This document shows, in pieces, positions 57,767 through 64,000 of a stretch of DNA of 64,000 nucleotides; the stretch's first letter is position 1, and every line of letters begins with the position of its first letter. The stretch lies in contig NZ_RAQO01000003.1 of NCBI RefSeq assembly GCF_003610775.1, positions 1 through 64,000 on the forward strand, given 5' to 3'. The position numbers and the translations under genes were made by a program. The DNA is from Alginatibacterium sediminis (GTDB lineage: Bacteria > Pseudomonadota > Gammaproteobacteria > Enterobacterales > Celerinatantimonadaceae). The notes beneath the pieces were generated by a model. The model was not told the DNA's origin and made no database searches. It worked only from the letters and a program-made list of their open reading frames with translations.

Positions 57767-59785
57767 ATGAAACTACTCTCTACCGAAAACGGCTTTATCC
57801 TTTCTCATAAAAACCGGGTTATTTTTACTCACAGCACCGAATCTCCAATGCTATTTCTTGGTGTGGGTGAGTCCAATTTTGATATGTATCGAGGAAATTT
57901 CGATATTACTGACTATGTTACCGAACGTCTTGCAATGCGTCAGGTTGATGTAGAAACATTCGAAAGTGATGAAGCAGTTAAAGCGGTAATCACTTTTAAA
58001 TTTGATGGTGAACCTACCTTAAAGATGACAGTCTCTCAGACTCTAGAGGGCCGGTTAAAAGCTGATTTTGAAGCCATCGATAAAAAATATAATCGCTTCT
58101 GGTTGCGCGTAGATGCAAATCAGCAGGAGCGCGTATTCGGCTGTGGTGAGCAGCTGACCTATCTAAACCTCCGAGGTAAGAACTTTCCCCTTTGGTCTTC
58201 AGAGCCAGGTGTTGGACGTAACAAACAGACCGAAGTAACCTTTATGGCTGATGTTAATGATAAAGCTGGTGGTGATTACTACACAACCAACTACCCTCAG
58301 CCAACTTTCGTATCGGATGAAAAATATTTTTGCCATCTAGAAACAACAGCCTATGCAGACTTTGACTTTAGCAATGAAGAATTTCACGAGTTACAAGCAT
58401 GGGACATTCCACAATATTTGCTATTGGATAAAGAAGAAAGCTATGAGGCACTGATGGAAAACATCACAGGTGTCTTTGGCCGTCAGCCGGTGTTGCCTGA
58501 TTGGGTCCATGATGGCGTGATTCTCGGCATTCAAGGTGGCACTGACATTACATATGACAAAATTGCGAAGGCAAGGCAACACGGCGTGGAAGTCAGTGGT
58601 GTTTGGTGTCAGGACTGGCAAGGCAAAAAAGTAACTTCTTTTGGGAAGCGTCTGCAATGGGATTGGCAATGGAACTCTGAGATGTATCCAGAGTTGGACA
58701 CTAAGATCCATGAGCTTAAAGCTGATGGGGTGCGTTTCTTAGGTTATATAAATCCATACGTACTCGAAGATTATCCTTTATACAAAATAGCGCAAGAGAA
58801 GGGTTATCTTGCAACAAAGCAAGACGGCTCGAAGTATGTGGTTGATTTTGGTGAGTTTTACTGTGGGGTTGTGGACTTCACTAACCCAGAAGCTTGTGAG
58901 TGGTATAAAAGTGTCATTAAAACCAACATGATTGACTTTGGTCTTGATGGCTGGATGGGGGACTTTGGTGAGTACTTGCCAACTGACTGTACCTTAAGCA
59001 ATGGTGTTGATGCCGAGATTGAGCATAATAAATGGCCTTACCGTTGGGCTAAAATTCAGCATGAAGCTATTGAAGAAGCGGGTAAAACTGATGATATCCT
59101 ATTCTTCATGCGCGCCGGAGGCACAGGTATTCAAGGCTATTGCCATACCCTTTGGGGTGGCGATCAGTTAGTGGATTGGTGCCTCGATGATGGTCTCGCT
59201 TCCGTCATCCCTGCGGCGCTGTCATCAGGCCTAATGGGCAATGGTATACACCACAGTGACATCGGCGGATACACCACTTTGCACGGCAAAAAACGTTCGA
59301 AAGAATTGTTCCAACGCTGGGTTGAGATGAATGCCTTTACCCCTATTATGCGTGGTCACGAAGGTAACCGTCCTGATGATAACCATCAGTATGATACTGA
59401 TGAAGAGACGCTAATACATTTGGCTAAGTTCAGCCGTATCTTTAAGCATCTTAAGCCCTATATAAAGCAGGCGGTTATACTAAACTCTAAGAAGGGTATG
59501 CCCGTACAACGACCTTTGTTTATGCATTATGAAGACGATGCACAAACCTTTGAGATTAAATATCAGTACCTTTTGGGTCGGGATATTTTAGTCGCCCCGG
59601 TTTACAACAAAGGTGAATTGCTGAAACGGGTTTATCTACCCAATGACACTTGGGTACATGCCTTCACTGGTGAAACCTATACTGGTGGCTGGGTTGACGT
59701 TGAAGCCCCAATCGGCCAGCCCGCAGTTTTCTATCGCGCCGAATCAGAACAGCGTGAACTATTTGATGTGATTCGATCACTTTAG
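57767..59785 (+). CDS. yihQ: Sulfoquinovosidase (YihQ-like, GH31)
   Basis: A 672-residue GH31 glycosidase. The nucleophile Asp399 is in WMGDFGEYLPTD and the acid/base Asp466 in GGDQLVDW; their spacing of 67 equals that of E. coli YihQ (405 and 472). The sulfonate-recognising region TSFGKR...WDW and the IGGYTTL tyrosine are retained. It has no signal peptide, so hydrolysis of SQ-glycosides such as SQ-glycerol is cytoplasmic and the glycoside must be imported. The ATG at 57767 follows TGGAGG; an upstream extension lacks support. Confidence 0.94.
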   Translation: MKLLSTENGFILSHKNRVIFTHSTESPMLFLGVGESNFDMYRGNFDITDYVTERLAMRQVDVETFESDEAVKAVITFKFDGEPTLKMTVSQTLEGRLKADFEAIDKKYNRFWLRVDANQQERVFGCGEQLTYLNLRGKNFPLWSSEPGVGRNKQTEVTFMADVNDKAGGDYYTTNYPQPTFVSDEKYFCHLETTAYADFDFSNEEFHELQAWDIPQYLLLDKEESYEALMENITGVFGRQPVLPDWVHDGVILGIQGGTDITYDKIAKARQHGVEVSGVWCQDWQGKKVTSFGKRLQWDWQWNSEMYPELDTKIHELKADGVRFLGYINPYVLEDYPLYKIAQEKGYLATKQDGSKYVVDFGEFYCGVVDFTNPEACEWYKSVIKTNMIDFGLDGWMGDFGEYLPTDCTLSNGVDAEIEHNKWPYRWAKIQHEAIEEAGKTDDILFFMRAGGTGIQGYCHTLWGGDQLVDWCLDDGLASVIPAALSSGLMGNGIHHSDIGGYTTLHGKKRSKELFQRWVEMNAFTPIMRGHEGNRPDDNHQYDTDEETLIHLAKFSRIFKHLKPYIKQAVILNSKKGMPVQRPLFMHYEDDAQTFEIKYQYLLGRDILVAPVYNKGELLKRVYLPNDTWVHAFTGETYTGGWVDVEAPIGQPAVFYRAESEQRELFDVIRSL

Positions 59786-59811
59786 TCGGATAGTTACCCG
59801 CTAATAAAAAG

Positions 59812-59844
59812 CCCTTAGCGATGCTATCGTTAGGGGTTTTTTTA
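59812..59844 (+). terminator. Terminator after yihQ
   Basis: CCCTTAGCGAT and ATCGTTAGGGG pair with one bulge around a GCT loop and are followed by seven Ts. It ends the sulfoquinovose gene set. Confidence 0.75.
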
Positions 59845-60219
59845 TATAAAATAGTTGATTCGGCTTTTGTGGATTTTCTCTTTTAGTCAATAGCGAATCG
59901 CCAAACGAGGCTAAACTGCAGATGATTAGAGTAAAGTTTGCTTTCAAAGACATACATTTCATTCACCCCCGAGCATAAGATCACGATTGAGCAGTTGAGC
60001 GGTGAATGACAGCCGGTACTGAGGATTGTTAAACGCACGGTTGTATCGGCGTATAGCATCTATTAGTGGCCTAAAACGCCAAAATAAATATGGCCAACAG
60101 AGATTGTAATACTCAGATTATAAATAGGTTCCTAGCCGCGAAAAGCATGATATGGAAACAAGTCCCCCTCGCCAAAACGATCGCTATTAAGCATTCTATC
60201 TAGTTACATTACATCGAAC
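59845..60219. other. Non-coding right end of the island
   Basis: No gene is supported on either strand. Together with the two remnants that follow it forms an 895-base gene-free gap between yihQ and the SPFH gene. No insertion sequence ends or integrase were seen. Confidence 0.4.
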
Positions 60220-60400
60220 TTAGGTCTCCGAGATAAAGTTCATAAAATCCTTGGCGTTTGCCTTCAATTGCTTGGTGTCCCCAACTGCTATTCCAAAGTT
60301 GTTGGTAGTTGTTTTTGGGTTCGCTAATGGAAGCTTATTAGCTTTCCAAACCGTGTTGGAGTTAGTGTCGAGGCAAAATCTAAACAACCTGTATCGATTT
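60220..60400 (-). pseudogene. Possible 3' remnant of an unknown gene
   Basis: On the minus strand a frame ending with TAA at 60222-60220 reads like real protein, with NNFGIAVGDTKQLKANAKDF close to the stop, but the frame is closed by a stop about 180 bases upstream and has no start signal. I do not recognise the family. It may be debris of a gene once located at the island border. Confidence 0.3.
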
Positions 60401-60485
60401 TTCGTTCAAACGTCAGTTAACACGGGAAGGTAGCTACAAAGCATCCGTCAGATTTATGATTACCACTAACTTTCTTTTCATGTGT

Positions 60486-60642
60486 TTTGGATGGGGAGGC
60501 GAAGTGGTTGAGTTTCTGTCTAAAAAACAGTTAAATGAACTGTGGCTACGGGATGACTAGCAGCATATAATTCATAAACTTAGCCGTTCGTGGTTAAGCC
60601 AATTTCTAAAGCTATATAAATAGTTAATCAATGCTTGCTAGT
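60486..60642 (+). pseudogene. Decayed 3' end of a pseudouridine synthase gene (right direct repeat)
   Basis: A gap-free match to 42727-42883, 128 of 157 bases identical by hand count. The reading frame is kept (GGEVVEF, then KKQLNELWLR) except for TAC to TAG, which makes an internal stop, and the match continues about 20 bases past the original stop codon. Everything upstream of it is missing. It abuts the SPFH gene, so it is probably the remains of the original gene at this locus. Confidence 0.85.
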
Positions 60643-60680
60643 CTGCTGGCTTGATTTTGAATCCAACTAAGGACCACTCA

Positions 60681-61616
60681 ATGCCCGTCATTTTTGACTA
60701 TCTACTGACCGTGCAAGTTGCACTGCTTATACTTGCTCTATTCGTGCTTAAATCTTCAATTAAGTTTGTACCGCAAAATTCTGCCTGGGTTGTTGAACGT
60801 TTTGGCAAATACCAGTCAACTAAAATAGCAGGGCTTAATTTTCTAATCCCTGTAATCGACCAAGTATCAGCACGTCGCAGTTTAAAAGAGCAGGCATTCG
60901 ATATTCCTAGTCAAGCTGCAATTACCAAAGACAATATTTCATTAACAGTTGATGGTGTTCTATATTTTCGAGTGTTAGATCCGCATAAAGCAACTTACGG
61001 TGTTGAAGACTATGTTTTTGCGGTAACTCAGTTAGCTCAAACCACGATGCGTTCAGAAATTGGTAAAATAGAGCTCGATAAAACATTTGAAGAGCGTGAC
61101 ACCCTGAATGCACAAATCGTTAATTCGATTAATGATGCTTCGGCTTCTTGGGGAGTCGCGGTTATGCGCTATGAAATAAAAGATATTACCCCGCCAGCCT
61201 CAATTATGGATGCGATGGAATCACAGATGCGAGCTGAGCGTGAGCGTCGTGCGAAAATCCTTGAGTCGGAAGGCGAGAAGTCTGCTGCGATTAATATTGC
61301 CGAAGGTCAAAAACAATCTCGCGTTTTAGCTGCTGAAGCTGAAAAAACCGAACAAGTTTTGGCCGCAGAGGGTGAAGCTGAAGCCTTAGTCGCGGTTGCT
61401 AATGCACAAGCTGAAGCTATTGCTACCATTGGTGCATCGGCTGCAACTGAAGAAGGTCAAAAAGCGATTCAATTGGACTTGGCGTCTAAAGCCATTGCAG
61501 CCAAGCATGCAATAGCTAAAGAGTCTAGTGTGGTTTTACTACCAGACAGTGGCACTGAAGCTGGTTCTTTGGTTGCGCAAGCAACGACCATTTTGAATAC
61601 CTTAAACAGAGGTTAA
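60681..61616 (+). CDS. SPFH/stomatin family protein (QmcA-like)
   Basis: A 311-residue membrane-anchored protein: one N-terminal hydrophobic segment (residues ~5-22), an SPFH/band 7 domain (NSAWVVERFGKYQ onward) and an Ala/Glu-rich coiled coil (ESEGEKSAAINIAEGQ). These form large membrane microdomain cages, in E. coli QmcA with the NfeD-like YbbK/YbbJ partner. ATG at 60681 with AAGGACC upstream; an in-frame TTG 30 bases earlier is less likely. The nfeD-type gene follows after one base. Confidence 0.9.
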   Translation: MPVIFDYLLTVQVALLILALFVLKSSIKFVPQNSAWVVERFGKYQSTKIAGLNFLIPVIDQVSARRSLKEQAFDIPSQAAITKDNISLTVDGVLYFRVLDPHKATYGVEDYVFAVTQLAQTTMRSEIGKIELDKTFEERDTLNAQIVNSINDASASWGVAVMRYEIKDITPPASIMDAMESQMRAERERRAKILESEGEKSAAINIAEGQKQSRVLAAEAEKTEQVLAAEGEAEALVAVANAQAEAIATIGASAATEEGQKAIQLDLASKAIAAKHAIAKESSVVLLPDSGTEAGSLVAQATTILNTLNRG

Positions 61617-61617
61617 C

Positions 61618-62073
61618 ATGGCATCTTTTTGGGCGGATTACATCCCACAGATCCTCGTCGCAGCTGGCATATTCTTAATTATTATTGAAGTCGCTGTGAT
61701 TGGTTTTGCAACATTTATCCTGTTGTTTTTGGGCTTGTCATTAATGATTACTGGCAGCCTGATATGGGTCGATATTCTGCCTGATAGCTGGAACAGTATT
61801 TTACTAGCAAATGCGCTATGTACATCCGTTCTAGCATTGGTGCTCTGGAAGCCTTTACGTAAGCTACAAAATCAAACCGACACCAGCCCGGTGACTAGTG
61901 ATTTCGATGGGCATCAGTTTTTTTGTGAACATGACATCGATAAACGTGGGAAAAGTGAATATTCGTATTCGGGAGTTAAGTGGGCACTTAAAAGTGAGTC
62001 TGCGATCAGCGCCGGTACCGAAGTTGTGGTGGTGAGAGCTGAAGTCGGCGTTTTGTGGGTTAAGGCGCTTTAA
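61618..62073 (+). CDS. NfeD family membrane protein
   Basis: A 151-residue protein with two or three N-terminal membrane segments (residues ~10-70) and a C-terminal OB-fold-like domain (FDGHQFFCEHDID, then GTEVVVVRAEVGVLWV). Short NfeD proteins are the regular partners of SPFH proteins, and the genes are nearly contiguous here. The role is in membrane quality control or fluidity. Confidence 0.88.
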   Translation: MASFWADYIPQILVAAGIFLIIIEVAVIGFATFILLFLGLSLMITGSLIWVDILPDSWNSILLANALCTSVLALVLWKPLRKLQNQTDTSPVTSDFDGHQFFCEHDIDKRGKSEYSYSGVKWALKSESAISAGTEVVVVRAEVGVLWVKAL

Positions 62074-62123
62074 TAGATGTTAACAGCAAGCCTTTTGGGC
62101 TTGCTGCTTCCAATTGACTTACC

Positions 62124-62429
62124 TTAGGCTGGCATTGCCATCGGATTTGCAAGGCTACGATACTTCATTCGCTTGTAGATAAGGACAGAAACTAAACATA
62201 CATTGGCCACTGCGACTAGCGACGCCGACACGATTAACATCCCATCTTCTACCACGAAAAACGCATAGCTCCATCCAAGGCAGGCATTGGCCAAAAACAT
62301 TAACCAGCTTGGCAAGGATAAATCTTGAGCTGAGGATTTGGTGCGCACGAGACGCAATATTTGCGGGCTAAAAGAACATAGTGCGAAAAGCCATGAGAAA
62401 GGGTAAAGCCATTGGATCATATCTAACAT
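62124..62429 (-). CDS. SemiSWEET/PQ-loop family small membrane protein
   Basis: A 101-residue protein with three predicted membrane helices and a PQ-loop-like motif (FALCSFSPQILRLVRTKSS) in the first. SemiSWEETs form dimers that facilitate sugar movement. The substrate is unknown. It converges with the NfeD gene. Confidence 0.75.
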   Translation of the reverse strand: MLDMIQWLYPFSWLFALCSFSPQILRLVRTKSSAQDLSLPSWLMFLANACLGWSYAFFVVEDGMLIVSASLVAVANVCLVSVLIYKRMKYRSLANPMAMPA

Positions 62430-62808
62430 TTGATTACTTATTAAAAAGACGAGCTAACAAAGACCATGTGTTAGTGCATCGAAACTACGACAACACTCCT
62501 GTGGTTGTATTCGAGCGTGGATTGTACACACTCGTTGCATTGTCAATTTGACTTCGCGCATTATTTGAGCAAAATGCTCAACAATCACAAAAAAGGTAGA
62601 CCAATTATCGAGATGAGTAGCATAACTGGCTTTTGCTAAGCAATAACTTCATAAATAAGCTGTATTTTAAAGCTAGTTATTGTTGATTTGAGGCAAAGTA
62701 AGCAGTTGATGGGAACTTGGTCTTGCAAATATTCTAGGCACTGGTAATGTGATTTCCCCGATATAAAAATAGCAATGAATACTCATTCGTATAGTGGAAA
62801 TACTCAGC
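62430..62808. other. aroF upstream region
   Basis: A 379-base gap. GTCAATTTGAC near 62541 is an 11-bp palindrome also seen at about 27902. A TyrR box (TGTAAA-N6-TTTACA) was looked for and not found. No leader peptide attenuator was recognised. Confidence 0.35.
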
Positions 62809-63885
62809 ATGCCAGACAAACAAAGCAACGATATACATATTCAATCCCAACAAGTTTTAATTAGCCCAGAGCAACTTCGCGAAAAACTGCCAGCCAGTGA
62901 AGCTGCCTTATCATTTGTGCGAGAGTCTCGCCAAACGATTGCTAATATTTGCCATAAAAAAGACCCGCGTTTATTGGTGATTACCGGTCCTTGCTCAATT
63001 CACGATTTAGAGCAAGCGAAAGAATATGCGGTGCGTCTTAAAAAGTTACACGATGAGTATCGGGATTCATTGTTTATCGTCATGCGAGTTTATTTTGAGA
63101 AGCCTCGAACTACGGTTGGTTGGAAAGGCTTTATTAACGATCCACACATGGACAATTCCTTTGATCTAGAAACTGGATTGCATAATGCGCGTGAGCTACT
63201 GACTTGGATCGCTGAGTTAGGATTGCCTGTCGCAACGGAGGCCTTGGATCCGATTAGCCCACAGTTTTTGAGTGAGCTGTTTTCTTGGGCTGCAATTGGC
63301 GCCCGTACCACGGAGTCTCAAACTCACCGCGAAATGGCCAGTGGCCTTTCAATGCCGGTTGGATTTAAAAACGGCACTGACGGTAATTTGGGCACGGCAA
63401 TTAATGCAATGCAAAGCGCTGCTTCTCCACACCGCTTTATGGGGATTAATACCCAAGGTCAGGTGGCTGTATTACAAACCCAAGGTAACCCCGATGGCCA
63501 CGTAATCTTACGTGGTGGCAAGCAACCCAACTACGACTCGGTAAATGTAGCCTTAGCTGAACAGGCAATGGAACGCGTTAATCTTGATCCATGTTTAGTT
63601 GTGGATTGTAGTCATTCCAATTCTCACAAAAATCATGAGTTGCAGCCCTTGGTGGCTCAAAACGTGGTTCACCAGATCAACGATGGTAACCGTTCTATTA
63701 TCGGTATTATGCTTGAGAGTAACTTGCATTCAGGTGCTCAGAGCAGTGAACTGGCGCGCGATCAACTTAAGTATGGCGTTTCCGTGACCGATGCTTGTAT
63801 TGGCTGGAATACCACAACCCAGCTTATTAGCAGCATTCATCAACAGCTTAGTGATAAACTGGCTGCACGTTTAGTGACAGAGTAA
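62809..63885 (+). CDS. aroF: 3-deoxy-7-phosphoheptulonate synthase (AroF type)
   Basis: A 358-residue class I DAHP synthase that condenses PEP and erythrose 4-phosphate at the entry to the shikimate pathway. LLVITGPCSIHD, RVYFEKPRTTVGWKG, GARTTESQ and VDCSHSNSHKN carry the active-site and metal residues. Pairing with tyrA 7 bases downstream marks it as the tyrosine-linked isoenzyme. ATG at 62809 is preferred; an in-frame GTG at 62794 would add five residues. Confidence 0.94.
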   Translation: MPDKQSNDIHIQSQQVLISPEQLREKLPASEAALSFVRESRQTIANICHKKDPRLLVITGPCSIHDLEQAKEYAVRLKKLHDEYRDSLFIVMRVYFEKPRTTVGWKGFINDPHMDNSFDLETGLHNARELLTWIAELGLPVATEALDPISPQFLSELFSWAAIGARTTESQTHREMASGLSMPVGFKNGTDGNLGTAINAMQSAASPHRFMGINTQGQVAVLQTQGNPDGHVILRGGKQPNYDSVNVALAEQAMERVNLDPCLVVDCSHSNSHKNHELQPLVAQNVVHQINDGNRSIIGIMLESNLHSGAQSSELARDQLKYGVSVTDACIGWNTTTQLISSIHQQLSDKLAARLVTE

Positions 63886-63892
63886 AAATCAA

Positions 63893-64000
63893 TGTCCGAT
63901 GCTCTTAAGCCGCTGCGCGACCAGATCGATGCAATTGATCAGCAATTATTGGTGTTGCTCGAACAGCGTTTGGAACTGGTTCATCAAGTTGGCGAAGTAA
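63893..64000 (+). CDS. tyrA: Chorismate mutase/prephenate dehydrogenase, N-terminal part
   Basis: The first 36 codons of a gene that runs off the window. LRDQIDAIDQQLLVLLEQR is the opening helix of an AroQ chorismate mutase domain. After aroF this is most likely bifunctional TyrA, which makes 4-hydroxyphenylpyruvate from chorismate. The dehydrogenase part is outside the window. Confidence 0.85.
   Translation, partial: CPMLLSRCATRSMQLISNYWCCSNSVWNWFIKLAK

Noticed and set aside
60251-60433. Plus-strand 60-codon open frame after the island
   Set aside because: No ribosome binding site or recognisable motif; the opposite strand looks more protein-like here and is itself only a remnant.
27902-62551. 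Identical palindrome GTCAATTTGAC at about 27902 and about 62541 as a shared operator
   Set aside because: Only two copies of a short AT-rich 11-mer before unrelated genes (a regulator and aroF); chance cannot be excluded.
62430-62808. TyrR box before aroF
   Set aside because: No TGTAAA-N6-TTTACA match on inspection.

Overview
The window looks like a chromosome segment of a marine, facultatively anaerobic gammaproteobacterium, probably of the Alteromonadales/Vibrionales type. The evidence is gene order and gene content: tusDCB-rpsL-rpsG-fusA-tuf, mutT-yacG-zapD-coaE-pilDCBA, nadC/ampD, pdhR-aceE-aceF-lpd, acnB, glnK-amtB and aroF-tyrA, together with modest GC and a VCR-like integron attC site. 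The genus cannot be fixed from the sequence alone. No tRNA, rRNA, CRISPR array or intact insertion sequence was seen.

Layout. 1-1 kb: gene-poor DNA with an attC-like site, then ridA. 1.4-6.9 kb: tus sulfur-relay genes and the str ribosomal/elongation-factor operon. 6.96-7.08 kb: sixteen tandem copies of a heptamer directly before mutT. 7-13.5 kb (mostly minus strand): mutT, yacG, zapD, coaE and the type IV pilus genes pilD, pilC, pilB, pilA. 13.9-28 kb: nadC, ampD, the pyruvate dehydrogenase operon with two PdhR-type operators, a PlpD-like patatin autotransporter and aconitase B. 28-34 kb: a regulator with inverted domain order, glnK-amtB behind a sigma54/NtrC promoter, a SCO protein, an M24 peptidase, a CHMI-like tautomerase and a MaoC hydratase. 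34.4-40.1 kb: a three-gene SMC/kleisin-type (Muk/Mks-like) operon beside a SieB-like membrane protein. 40.9-42.9 kb: mgsA, a LysE exporter and a pseudouridine synthase.

The centrepiece is 43.2-59.8 kb, a self-contained gene set that reads as complete anaerobic degradation of sulfoquinovose (SQ). The predicted route is as follows. A TRAP transporter imports SQ or its glycoside, and a YihQ-type sulfoquinovosidase releases SQ. A GalM-like mutarotase and a YihS-type isomerase give sulfofructose. A YihV-type kinase and a class II aldolase (in place of the class I YihT) give DHAP plus sulfolactaldehyde. A YihU-type reductase makes dihydroxypropanesulfonate (DHPS). A glycyl-radical enzyme with its activase (HpsG/HpsH-like) cleaves DHPS to hydroxyacetone and sulfite, and a TauE/SafE protein exports sulfite. 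A DeoR-family regulator is encoded inside the set. Four intergenic regions carry the same operator-like sequence, three tandem decamers of the type RACAAAAAYG, which suggests one regulon.

This block sits between an intact pseudouridine-synthase gene and a decayed second copy of that gene's 3' end (about 81% identity over 157 bp by hand count, with an in-frame stop). That is a footprint of insertion as an island. After it come an SPFH/NfeD pair, a SemiSWEET-like protein, aroF and the start of tyrA, which runs off the window.
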